Positions 6,878 to 12,810 of a stretch of 34,381 nt of DNA are shown here, piece after piece. Each line of letters opens with the position of its first letter. The stretch's first letter is position 1. The DNA is from Candidatus Scybalousia scybalohippi (lineage in GTDB: Bacteria; Bacteroidota; Bacteroidia; Bacteroidales; P3), in assembly GCA_018065645.1 (NCBI GenBank), contig JAGHSX010000002.1, positions 1 through 34,381 on the forward strand, read 5' to 3'. Below the pieces are notes generated by a model. That model saw only the letters and a list, made by a program, of their open reading frames with translations. It was not told the DNA's origin and made no database searches. Both the position numbers and the translations under genes were made by a program.

Positions 6878-7255
6878 TCACCATCCTTCCATTGTTTGTA
6901 TTTCTTCAATCTTCAAATCAACCAATTCCTGCATAACTTTATCCTCAATCTCAATCTTCAATTCATCGGAAATATAAGAGTCAACAACATTCTCATCTAA
7001 ATCATAAACATCATAAGTGAATGAGAAAACATCTTCTCGGTTATCACCAATAAAACTACTTCCTACAACACCATAAGAATCATTATGGAACTCTAAATCA
7101 TTAAACCCTTTAACATTAACTTCAACACTATAGTCAACACCAAGTTTGAAGTTGTTAGATAATTCTTGGAAGTGAGTTACTTCTACAATGAAGTTATCAT
7201 TCTCAATCATATCGATTGAATCAATTGTTGTATTGCTTTTCAATAAAGTAATCAT
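6878..7255 (-). CDS. Hypothetical acidic protein
   Basis: 125 residues, strongly acidic, mainly beta in the middle and helical at the end (DELKIEIEDKVMQELVDLKI). An ATG at 7264 is also in frame but sits on the SD (AGAGGTGG); the ATG at 7255 has better spacing. It is the first gene after the promoter at 7309. No family recognised. Confidence 0.65.
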   Translation of the reverse strand: MITLLKSNTTIDSIDMIENDNFIVEVTHFQELSNNFKLGVDYSVEVNVKGFNDLEFHNDSYGVVGSSFIGDNREDVFSFTYDVYDLDENVVDSYISDELKIEIEDKVMQELVDLKIEEIQTMEGW

Positions 7256-7308
7256 GTCATCCACCTCTTGGTTAGTATCTTCAACAACATCGTTGTCTGT
7301 ATGGTTTT

Positions 7309-7337
7309 ATATTAGACGTAAAAAAGCAGAGAGTCAA
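7309..7337 (-). promoter_or_regulatory. Leftward promoter embedded in a terminator
   Basis: Read leftward: TTGACT (7332-7337), 17 bp, TAATAT (7309-7314). The -35 box overlaps the stem of the terminator at 7324-7378. It would drive the 6878 gene and the block beyond it. Confidence 0.65.
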
Positions 7338-7378
7338 CATCAAATAACTAAAAAGTTAAATAATATTTCTCTCTGCTT
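7319..7378 (-). terminator. Leftward terminator with nested stem
   Basis: 10 bp perfect arms AAGCAGAGAG / CTCTCTGCTT (7324-7333, 7369-7378), an inner TAACT/AGTTA hairpin, and a leftward T-tract (seven A at 7319-7325 on the plus strand). Ends transcripts from the 7427-9565 genes. Confidence 0.75.
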
Positions 7379-7426
7379 ATTGTAGAAGTTAAGTGTCTTT
7401 AGATGCTAATCTAATAACTTTAGTTA

Positions 7427-7663
7427 TTAATCTAAGATTTCTAGATGTTCTTCCCAAAACCATAAACCATAGTGAGTATCATAATACCACCAACCAAGAA
7501 CATCTAAATCAATCTTATGAGAGAACTCTAGTTGCTCTCCAATGTACTCTCCATCAATCACCTCTGCAATAACCGTATGATGCATTTCTGAGGCTGTGGT
7601 GAGTGTTAGAGGGCGATTAGGAGGGTTCTGTGTACCAACCTCTAGGTTATTCGTTATCAGCAT
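7427..7663 (-). CDS. Hypothetical protein
   Basis: 78 residues from the ATG at 7663 (GGAG, 6 nt spacing). It ends in a Trp/Tyr-rich segment (GWWYYDTHYGLWFWEEHLE) that would form an aromatic surface. No family recognised. Last gene before the terminator at 7324. A 19-codon frame overlaps its start in another phase. Confidence 0.65.
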   Translation of the reverse strand: MLITNNLEVGTQNPPNRPLTLTTASEMHHTVIAEVIDGEYIGEQLEFSHKIDLDVLGWWYYDTHYGLWFWEEHLEILD

Positions 7664-7706
7664 TGTATGCTCCAATCACGGCTTTGTATCCTTGTTCAGT
7701 TTTCAT
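7647..7706 (-). CDS. Possible 19-residue leader peptide
   Basis: The short frame MKTEQGYKAVIGAYNADNE has AAAGGAAA upstream. It overlaps the end of the 7696 gene and the start of the 7427 gene. It could be a translated leader that couples the two genes, or the remnant of a longer N-terminus separated by a frameshift. Weak evidence. Confidence 0.3.
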   Translation of the reverse strand: MKTEQGYKAVIGAYNADNE

Positions 7707-7911
7707 TTTGGTTTCCTTTTAATAATCCTAAAACAACTTCGTGTGACTTGGTGAATGAATGTTTTAAATAGTGTTCAGCGTTATCAATCCGCTTCTGCAA
7801 TTCATCAATCTCTTGTTGTCTTGCCTCCCAACCTTTCTTAGCAACCCACTTATCATCCTCTGCATACAAAATACGCTTTTGACTCTCAAACCACTCATCA
7901 AAACTTTTCAT
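7696..7911 (-). CDS. Small helical phage protein
   Basis: 71 residues behind GAGGTG. It matches the common phage pattern 'F..WF..........W.A...WEAR' followed by a coiled coil (WEARQQEIDELQKRIDNAEH), seen in many short proteins of unknown function. It probably oligomerises. Follows the zinc-motif gene by 8 nt. Confidence 0.7.
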   Translation of the reverse strand: MKSFDEWFESQKRILYAEDDKWVAKKGWEARQQEIDELQKRIDNAEHYLKHSFTKSHEVVLGLLKGNQNEN

Positions 7912-7922
7912 ACAACACCTCA
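7906..7922. repeat. Gene-junction repeat C, copy 1
   Basis: The 17-nt sequence TTTCATACAACACCTCA, covering the start codon and SD of the 7696 gene and the stop of the 7920 gene, is repeated exactly at 8058-8074. Confidence 0.7.
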
Positions 7923-8063
7923 CTTTGATCTTCGTACTGTATATTGAGCTTTACAAGAATTACAAACATACTTATCATCACAACCCTCTTTCTTTCTAAA
8001 TACATTACAACCACAATCACAGTAAAAACATTCATCTTTTAGAAACAACATTTCATCTTTCAT
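7920..8063 (-). CDS. 47-residue zinc-ribbon-like microprotein
   Basis: A short frame with GAGGTG placed correctly before its ATG. The layout is C12-x2-C15-x-C17-x-C19 ... C28 ... C34-x2-C37 (ECFYCDCGCN, then YVCNSCKAQY), which fits a small zinc ribbon. The C-terminus is basic (TVRRSK). It is probably a nucleic-acid or protein-binding adaptor. The stop is 8 nt before the next gene, with its SD in between. Confidence 0.65.
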   Translation of the reverse strand: MKDEMLFLKDECFYCDCGCNVFRKKEGCDDKYVCNSCKAQYTVRRSK

Positions 8064-8074
8064 ACAACACCTCA
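8058..8074. repeat. Gene-junction repeat C, copy 2
   Basis: Exact second copy of the 17-nt junction at 7906-7922. Here it joins the stop of the 8072 gene with the SD and start of the 7920 gene. Confidence 0.7.
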
Positions 8075-8194
8075 ATCTTTACACATTAGTAGAATACAAA
8101 ACATCGTTAAGTTCAACACCTGCATTGGTGATACTTCGTATAGTAACCAAATAAGGTTTAAACATACTAACCCAAAAATAATTGTTTGTTTCAT
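8072..8194 (-). CDS. 40-residue membrane microprotein
   Basis: Starts at ATG with an ATGA overlap and GGAAG upstream. Two hydrophobic stretches (residues 4-19 IIFGLVCLNLIWLLY and 27-38 VLNLTMFCILLM) form a hairpin-like membrane protein. No family recognised. Its position between coupled genes supports expression. Confidence 0.6.
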   Translation of the reverse strand: MKQTIIFGLVCLNLIWLLYEVSPMQVLNLTMFCILLMCKD

Positions 8195-8352
8195 TTTACT
8201 TCTTCCATAAGCTTTAGGTCAGAACTCAACACCTCACACCACAAAGACCCATTTAATGTAAACTGATGCCAACCATTCTTCAATCCGACATACTTAAGAA
8301 TTTGTGGCTCATACTTCCATTTGTATTTATTTCCAATGATTAATTCCATCAT
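8191..8352 (-). CDS. Hypothetical 53-residue protein
   Basis: Begins MMELIIGNKYKWKYEPQI with GGAG 6 nt upstream; the first ATG overlaps the preceding TGA. Strand-rich, with several Trp residues, probably a small SH3-like barrel (the 'I G N K Y K W' opening is typical). Function unknown. Confidence 0.65.
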   Translation of the reverse strand: MMELIIGNKYKWKYEPQILKYVGLKNGWHQFTLNGSLWCEVLSSDLKLMEEVK

Positions 8353-8369
8353 TCAGCACTCCAAATAAC
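8347..8369. repeat. Gene-junction repeat A, copy 1
   Basis: A 23-nt direct repeat identical to 8712-8734. On the coding strand it encodes the last residues VIWSAE, the SD GGAG, the stop codon and the ATGATG start of the next gene. Confidence 0.8.
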
Positions 8370-8717
8370 CTCAACACGGTAAGTATAGCCATCATTATTG
8401 TTATTCTTGGTGTAGCAATCAAACAAAGCTTCACTGACATCTGAGAAGAAAGCAGGTTGACCTTCTTTGTACAAACCATAAGAGTATCGTTGAACAACAT
8501 ATTTAATACCCGTAAACACAACCTCTTGCTTAAAGATTTCATTAACAACAAGCGGATCATCGCAAAAAGATTCAACAGAAACCTTTGTTGTTTCTAAGGT
8601 TAAGTCAACACGCTCAAGAAGAATATTCAACATACGACTTGTCAACCATCCTTCACCTTCCAACAATTTAATATCGCTTTTAGTTAAAACTTTAGAATCT
8701 AACAGTTTACTCATCAT
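8349..8717 (-). CDS. Hypothetical protein
   Basis: 122 residues starting MMSKLLDSKVL behind GGAG; the ATG overlaps the upstream TGA. It has a helical N-terminus and a beta-rich C-terminus (YTYRVEVIWSAE). The final residues VIWSAE are shared with the upstream 8714 gene through a 23-nt DNA repeat, although the two proteins are otherwise unlike. No family recognised. Confidence 0.7.
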   Translation of the reverse strand: MMSKLLDSKVLTKSDIKLLEGEGWLTSRMLNILLERVDLTLETTKVSVESFCDDPLVVNEIFKQEVVFTGIKYVVQRYSYGLYKEGQPAFFSDVSEALFDCYTKNNNNDGYTYRVEVIWSAE

Positions 8718-8734
8718 TCAGCACTCCAAATAAC
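8712..8734. repeat. Gene-junction repeat A, copy 2
   Basis: Second copy of the 23-nt junction at 8347-8369. It holds the C-terminal VIWSAE codons of the 8714 gene and the ATGATG start of the 8349 gene. Confidence 0.8.
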
Positions 8735-9016
8735 ACTTCCAAAACGAACTTCTTTAACTGTAGAAAGTTTAAAGCTCTTGTAGCCTTTACTCTCCATATC
8801 ATAAACACGTACAGCATCACTGTTAGGAGTTACTGAACGTTTGTTAGGTTTCTTTGATAGGAAACGCTTCAAACCTTTCTTGGCTAACATGGTACGTTCA
8901 GAACCATCACTCTTTGTGAATACCACTGTGAAAGTTTTATTGTGAGCTTTCAGTAAAGCTTCTGTTAAAGTTAAAGTTTGTTTGAATAATGATTTGTTTA
9001 ATTTAGTTTGTTTCAT
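8714..9016 (-). CDS. DUF2693-like SH3-barrel protein
   Basis: 100 residues, basic. It has the pattern of the DUF2693/SH3-barrel phage family: 'FTVVFTKSDGSERTM' (residues 29-43), then 'VRVYDMESKGYKSFKLSTVKEV' (about 69-90), equivalent to the family's 'F.K.DG..R.M ... VyD.....yrsF....i'. These proteins are widespread in phages and their function is not known; DNA or RNA binding is possible from charge. It ends in the repeated VIWSAE junction. Confidence 0.7.
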   Translation of the reverse strand: MKQTKLNKSLFKQTLTLTEALLKAHNKTFTVVFTKSDGSERTMLAKKGLKRFLSKKPNKRSVTPNSDAVRVYDMESKGYKSFKLSTVKEVRFGSVIWSAE

Positions 9017-9219
9017 TTTGAAATCTCCTTAAGTTTTGCAACAGCTTCTTGATGGGTTAAACACTTGTGAACAATGTCTTCTTTATCTTTGTAAGAGTAA
9101 CCATGATAATAGTGGTATAATTGTTCTTTGTATTGAAGAACTACACACCAGTACTCTTTACTAACACCAAAGAAATAAGGTTTTATAGTTTTCTTTTTAA
9201 TAGCGTATTTACAAACCAT
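9013..9219 (-). CDS. Hypothetical protein
   Basis: 68 residues, basic and Tyr-rich (QLYHYYHGYSYKDKEDIVHK), with a C-terminal helix (THQEAVAKLKEISK). SD GAGGTG lies in the end of the upstream gene; the ATG is 1 nt after that stop. The C-terminal 'eA...L' helix resembles many phage single-domain proteins. Function unknown. Confidence 0.7.
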   Translation of the reverse strand: MVCKYAIKKKTIKPYFFGVSKEYWCVVLQYKEQLYHYYHGYSYKDKEDIVHKCLTHQEAVAKLKEISK

Positions 9220-9220
9220 T

Positions 9221-9565
9221 TCACACCTCTTTTAGCTTATTTGAAATTTCAATAGATAACTCTTTGATTGGTACATATCCATAAACAGTGTCTTGAGGTT
9301 TTTCTGTATCTTCAGCATATAAACCAATAAACTCATCGCTAAAGTTAAAGTTAGGAAAACCAACCTCAACATGAGTATAGTAATCCGTATTCTTTCGAGG
9401 AGTGCAATAGTGAAAATCACTAGCTTGGATACTCAATTTTAGATCACCAAAGCACATCTCTTTAATTCTCTGCTCTCTCCACAACTCATTGTAGTCTGTA
9501 ATTTCTTTTTTGAATCGACCATCAATATAATGTCGAATAGTTTTCTCTACTTGCAAAGGTGTCAT
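9221..9565 (-). CDS. Hypothetical protein
   Basis: 114 residues behind AGGAG. Helical N-terminus (PLQVEKTIRHYIDGRFKKEI), then strands (FHYCTPRKN and HVEVGFPNFNF). First gene after the promoter at 9607. No family recognised. Confidence 0.7.
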   Translation of the reverse strand: MTPLQVEKTIRHYIDGRFKKEITDYNELWREQRIKEMCFGDLKLSIQASDFHYCTPRKNTDYYTHVEVGFPNFNFSDEFIGLYAEDTEKPQDTVYGYVPIKELSIEISNKLKEV

Positions 9566-9606
9566 AACTTTCTCCTAAACCGTTTGACTTCCTAGTTGAT
9601 AAATTA

Positions 9607-9635
9607 ATAGTACACATAAACAAAAAGGAAAGCAA
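9607..9635 (-). promoter_or_regulatory. Leftward promoter overlapping a terminator
   Basis: Read leftward: TTGCTT (9630-9635), 17 bp, TACTAT (9607-9612). The -35 box lies in the distal arm of the terminator at 9625-9656, the same design as at 7309-7378. Confidence 0.5.
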
Positions 9636-9656
9636 CCCCTGAGAGTCACTTTCCTT
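9622..9656 (-). terminator. Leftward terminator after DHFR
   Basis: 8 bp stem AAGGAAAG / CTTTCCTT (9625-9632, 9649-9656), followed leftward by TTTTTG. Ends the DHFR-TS unit 10 nt past the DHFR stop. Confidence 0.8.
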
Positions 9657-9665
9657 GTAAATTAT

Positions 9666-10184
9666 TTAAAATGGTACATTTCCATTTCGTAAGTATTTCG
9701 TGAAATAGAAGAAGTGGTCATTTACTGATAGTTTCACTTCTGACCATTCAAACAAATGAAAACCTTCAGGGATATGGTAGAACTTATCAGCACTAAAATC
9801 ACCACTAACCTCAGTTATCCACAACTCATCAGCAATGTCAAATGTAGAGTTATATAACATCTCACCACCAATAATGAAGATTTTATCGGTGTTTAACTTG
9901 TTAGTATAAAAATAGGCATCAGCAATAAACCTCTCTAAGAAATCGCTATCATTACACATTAGTTCACTGTAACCTTGTCTACTAACCTCAATTACAACTC
10001 TACGACTCAGAGGTTTAGGGAAGCTCTCAGCAGTCTTACGACCAACTAAGCAAACATTCCCTAATGTACTCTCTCGAAAGAATTTCATATCTTCAGGGAT
10101 GTTCCACATCAGGGAGTTATCCTTACCAATACCGCCTTTAGAATCACGAGCAACTAAATGAATTACTTTTTTACCTTTGTACAT
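9666..10184 (-). CDS. folA: Dihydrofolate reductase
   Basis: 172 residues, normal length for bacterial or phage DHFR. It reduces dihydrofolate to tetrahydrofolate with NADPH and so regenerates the cofactor spent by thymidylate synthase. Visible features: VARDSKGGIGKDNSLMWNIP (residues 11-30), catalytic acid D32 in IPEDM, NADPH-binding GRKT (about 48-51) and the IFIIGGEMLYN segment that matches the family's IGG motif. Its ATG overlaps the stop of the thymidylate synthase gene (TAATG), as in T4 where frd and td are adjacent. Confidence 0.93.
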   Translation of the reverse strand: MYKGKKVIHLVARDSKGGIGKDNSLMWNIPEDMKFFRESTLGNVCLVGRKTAESFPKPLSRRVVIEVSRQGYSELMCNDSDFLERFIADAYFYTNKLNTDKIFIIGGEMLYNSTFDIADELWITEVSGDFSADKFYHIPEGFHLFEWSEVKLSVNDHFFYFTKYLRNGNVPF

Positions 10185-11749
10185 TAGATTGCTACCTCAC
10201 CTTTAATTGCAGGGTGATACTCATAATCGACTAATTCAAAATCACTCAATTCGTATTCAAAGAAAGGTTTCTTATTAATTTTCAAATTAGGGAAATTAAA
10301 AGGCTCTCTAGAAGTTTGTAACTTAACTTGTTCTAGATGATTCTTATAGAGATGAACCACAACACCTGAATATACCAACTCACCGACCTCATACCCTGTC
10401 TCTAAAGCCAACATGTGAGCTAGAACAGCGTAGGAAGCGATATTGTAAGGCAAACCTAAGAAGCTATCTGTTGATCTCATTTGGAAATACAGGTTCAGTT
10501 TACCATTCTCGATAAATACTTGGAAGTAGTTATGGCAAGTGTCTAAAGCTTGGTTGTACCTAGCAGAAGGATTTGCTGAGGTCACATACAATCTTCTACT
10601 TGTTGGATTTATTTTAATTTCATCGATTAACCACTGTAGCTGATCAAAGTATATTTCATTCCTGTAAACATACTCATCTGTAGCTTTCAACTGATAGAAA
10701 TTATCATTATTAAAACCACAACAAGATTTTTTACCTTTACGCAACTCACTCACAACATAATCAAACCTTTTCCCTAACGATCTTTCTGCTTCTGATAGGG
10801 TAGCATACATCTTACCATCAATGCTCCAACAAGAACCGTCGTGACTTAAGGCTGAATTTAAGCTGTTTGGTAAAAACATACAGGTACTTGGACTATAAAC
10901 GTTAGACCCTAAGAAATCTTTATCTAGAGAGAAGTCTTTATGATTATTTTTCCAGCAATCGTAGAATTTTACCTTGTGTAAGGTTTTACAAAACATTTCA
11001 AAAGAGTGCCATATAGGTGATACTGTAACCCCTTTTGCTCCATAGAGTTTATAAGATGGATGTTTCTTATCGTAACATCTTACAATCATATTTCTCCATA
11101 GATTATAAGTAGTTCTCTCATAATCCCCTTTGATATTACCCAAATAACCTACACCACATACGTTCTTCGCATAACCGTCAACCAAAGCTACAGAAGTCAA
11201 TAATCGCCAATTAGGTCGAGAGATTTCACCAATAAAACCTCTTGATGTTTGGAACGTATATCTTCGATTCTTCCCTGAGATATCGCAATGAACCGCCCAC
11301 ATTTCCTCGGTATTAAGATCGCACTCGATAGGTGGTATAAAATCTGATACAGGTTGAACCCAGTCCGAATACGCATCGGAAGCTCTTTTTATTTTAACAA
11401 CATTCTTTGAATTAAAGTTTCTCCAAAAACGCCAAAAACTTCCGTAAACCTCACCTAGCTCACCGTTCTTATCTTTCCATTCTCGCCAAATAGTACATCC
11501 ATACTTCTCCTCTAACTCATCAGCATTTGTACTTCCTGATAAAAACCAAAGCAATTCACCGATAATAGATTTCAAACCCATTCGCTTAGTTGTTAGGATT
11601 GGAAAACCTTCTGATAAATCGAATCGTAAACTCTCATGAAATAAATTCCAAGTACCAACCCTTGTTCGATCTAAAGTTGGTTCTGCACTCTCAGCCTTTA
11701 AGATGAGTTTATAAAGTAGGTTTAAATAACCTTGTTCTCCGATGTTCAT
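10184..11749 (-). CDS. thyA: Thymidylate synthase with in-frame HNH-type insertion
   Basis: 521 residues, about 250 more than a normal ThyA (264-300). Residues 1-112 and about 366-521 form a complete synthase that makes dTMP from dUMP and methylene-tetrahydrofolate: DRTRVGT (27-33), ELLWFLSGSTN (65-75), YGSFWRFW (102-109), RR (385-386), catalytic C405 in LDTCHNYFQ (usual PCH is TCH here), GLPYNIASY (432-440) and HLYKNHLEQ (466-474). Residues about 113-365 (nt about 10655-11413) are foreign: an unknown N-terminal part, then VCGVGYLGN and YNLWRNMIVRCYDKKHPSY, LDKD (275-278), YSPSTC (285-290), as in phage HNH homing endonucleases, then a NUMOD1-like helical repeat (WSIDGKMYATLSEAERSLG). There is no stop codon and no canonical intein border. 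It is not at the T4 td intron site (between G432 and L433). Confidence 0.9.
   Translation of the reverse strand: MNIGEQGYLNLLYKLILKAESAEPTLDRTRVGTWNLFHESLRFDLSEGFPILTTKRMGLKSIIGELLWFLSGSTNADELEEKYGCTIWREWKDKNGELGEVYGSFWRFWRNFNSKNVVKIKRASDAYSDWVQPVSDFIPPIECDLNTEEMWAVHCDISGKNRRYTFQTSRGFIGEISRPNWRLLTSVALVDGYAKNVCGVGYLGNIKGDYERTTYNLWRNMIVRCYDKKHPSYKLYGAKGVTVSPIWHSFEMFCKTLHKVKFYDCWKNNHKDFSLDKDFLGSNVYSPSTCMFLPNSLNSALSHDGSCWSIDGKMYATLSEAERSLGKRFDYVVSELRKGKKSCCGFNNDNFYQLKATDEYVYRNEIYFDQLQWLIDEIKINPTSRRLYVTSANPSARYNQALDTCHNYFQVFIENGKLNLYFQMRSTDSFLGLPYNIASYAVLAHMLALETGYEVGELVYSGVVVHLYKNHLEQVKLQTSREPFNFPNLKINKKPFFEYELSDFELVDYEYHPAIKGEVAI
10655..11413 (-). mobile_element. HNH homing-endonuclease-like insert inside thyA
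   Basis: The roughly 253-codon segment splits the synthase between its WRFW loop and the IYFDQLQW helix. It is open in the same frame throughout. The centre (about residues 198-300) resembles free-standing phage HNH endonucleases, and the tail (about 305-346) a NUMOD-type DNA-binding repeat. Borders are estimated from where synthase similarity stops and resumes, and could be off by several codons. It could be an embedded domain, an atypical self-splicing protein, or an intron that is open in frame. Confidence 0.7.
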
Positions 11750-11964
11750 ACACCTTTCTCCAAACTAGATTTTAAATTCCAAACACCTTTTTCAGTTTCA
11801 ACCCAACAACCACTGTAGAACTCGTAGTCAGTCTTTAAACCTTTACGTTCACCATACTCAGAACAAGCATTCTTACTAACAATATGCACAAAAGAACAAA
11901 AGATTGTCAAAATTAAAACAACCCCCATAACTATAAAACAACAAAACTCAAGTAAATCTTTCAT
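11746..11964 (-). CDS. Small single-span membrane protein
   Basis: 72 residues with one strong N-terminal membrane helix (about 7-28, CCFIVMGVVLILTIFCSFV) and a soluble C-terminal tail with two Cys (C34 and C53: NACSEYGERKGLKT, SGCWVETEKGVW). The tail pattern 'C...G..k.lkt.Y.f..gCwv....gW' recurs in small phage membrane proteins of unknown role. The ATG is 3 nt after the upstream stop, and the stop overlaps the synthase start (ATGA). Confidence 0.7.
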   Translation of the reverse strand: MKDLLEFCCFIVMGVVLILTIFCSFVHIVSKNACSEYGERKGLKTDYEFYSGCWVETEKGVWNLKSSLEKGV

Positions 11965-11967
11965 AAC

Positions 11968-12177
11968 TCACTCCACAATAATTTCAATAATACCTTTTTC
12001 AATAAGGTAGTCAACATCAATCTTCTCTTTTAAGTAATCTTCAATTGAGGTGTAGTCAACTTTAACATCACCCCAAGTATCCAATACTTCCTGCTCAATC
12101 TCATCTAGGTAAAGGTTAAGAGCTTCCTCATCAACCTTTGTCGCTAGAGATACTGTAATACCTTTAAGTGTTGTCAT
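11968..12177 (-). CDS. Hypothetical acidic protein
   Basis: 69 residues, strongly acidic (LYLDEIEQEVLDTWGDVKVD). Helix-rich and without a recognised motif. The ATG overlaps the upstream stop by 4 nt. Acidic mini-proteins of this kind can mimic DNA, but there is no specific evidence here. Confidence 0.65.
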   Translation of the reverse strand: MTTLKGITVSLATKVDEEALNLYLDEIEQEVLDTWGDVKVDYTSIEDYLKEKIDVDYLIEKGIIEIIVE

Positions 12178-12398
12178 ATCACCTCCAATTGTTTATTGCA
12201 TTTGTTGTCACTTTTATCAACAACAGATTCCCAATACAACACCTCTGTATCAACTTTGTTGGTAAACGTATCGAAAGATGAAGTATCAAACAAAGACATT
12301 ACACTCTTACGTTTATTCAACTCTTGTTTCTTCAATTGCTTCTTAGCTTGTTTATAATCAAACTCTGAATCAAACTGTTTAATTGATAATTTTTTCAT
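12174..12398 (-). CDS. Hypothetical basic protein
   Basis: 74 residues, Lys-rich N-terminal helix (DYKQAKKQLKKQELNKRKS) suggesting nucleic-acid contact. Its leader is the junction repeat B. It is followed by the acidic 11968 gene with an ATGA overlap. No family recognised. Confidence 0.65.
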   Translation of the reverse strand: MKKLSIKQFDSEFDYKQAKKQLKKQELNKRKSVMSLFDTSSFDTFTNKVDTEVLYWESVVDKSDNKCNKQLEVI

Positions 12399-12410
12399 TT
12401 AATAACACCT
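12391..12410. repeat. Gene-junction repeat B, copy 1
   Basis: TTTTTCATTTAATAACACCT, containing the SD (AGGTGTTATTAA leftward) and start codon of the 12174 gene. Identical to 12791-12810; 19 of 20 nt recur at 12977-12995. Confidence 0.8.
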
Positions 12411-12411
12411 T

Positions 12412-12798
12412 TTAATCTTTACGAGGAATATAACGTTCTAAATCAGACTTCAAAAGTTTCTTTTGATTATTTTTAAACTCTGAACAACTTAGTTGCTCGA
12501 ATCCTAAAACATCAGAAGAAGACCACACCATAGCCTTATTTGTTAATAGCCAACATTTGTAATTTTTAATTTCACTTAAATCATCAACACCGAAGAAGTC
12601 TAACAATTGTCGAATTAGTTCACAGCCATACTGAGATCCTTCTCGGTTCTTTAGTTCTTCGTTATAAGAGTCTAACACTGTGTTAAAAACACTAAGAAAA
12701 CCTCCGTCTTCCATTTCCACAAAACAATCTAAGATTAAAATCTTACGGTCTTGGTAAGAAGTTTTAACTTTTTCAACATTACATAAAATCTTTTTCAT
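12412..12798 (-). CDS. Hypothetical protein
   Basis: 128 residues, starting from junction repeat B. Alternating strands at the N-terminus (YQDRKILILDCFVEMEDGG) and a helical middle (ELIRQLLDFFGVDDLSEIKN) then KCWLL. The pattern 'GG.L......d ..........f.v.d..el.gk.c....' resembles a widespread uncharacterised phage protein that may have an OB- or SH3-like fold; this is an impression only. Confidence 0.7.
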   Translation of the reverse strand: MKKILCNVEKVKTSYQDRKILILDCFVEMEDGGFLSVFNTVLDSYNEELKNREGSQYGCELIRQLLDFFGVDDLSEIKNYKCWLLTNKAMVWSSSDVLGFEQLSCSEFKNNQKKLLKSDLERYIPRKD

Positions 12799-12810
12799 TT
12801 AATAACACCT
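12791..12810. repeat. Gene-junction repeat B, copy 2
   Basis: Exact 20-nt copy of 12391-12410. Here it also encodes the last residues (GVIK) of the 12795 gene, so the same DNA is coding at one junction and spacer at another. Confidence 0.8.

Noticed and set aside
6776-7000. Rightward 74-codon frame
   Set aside because: Antisense to two leftward genes, low complexity (Ile, Phe, Asn) and no SD.
8327-8575. 82-codon leftward frame
   Set aside because: A shifted frame of the 8349-8717 gene; Leu/Met-rich with no SD.
10430-10460. Group I intron at the T4 td site
   Set aside because: The FLGLPYNIASY region is continuous and in frame, so no intron is present there.
10655-11413. Canonical intein in ThyA
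   Set aside because: No Cys or Ser block A, no His-Asn followed by Cys/Ser/Thr, and no clear Hint-type blocks were seen; left open only as an atypical possibility.
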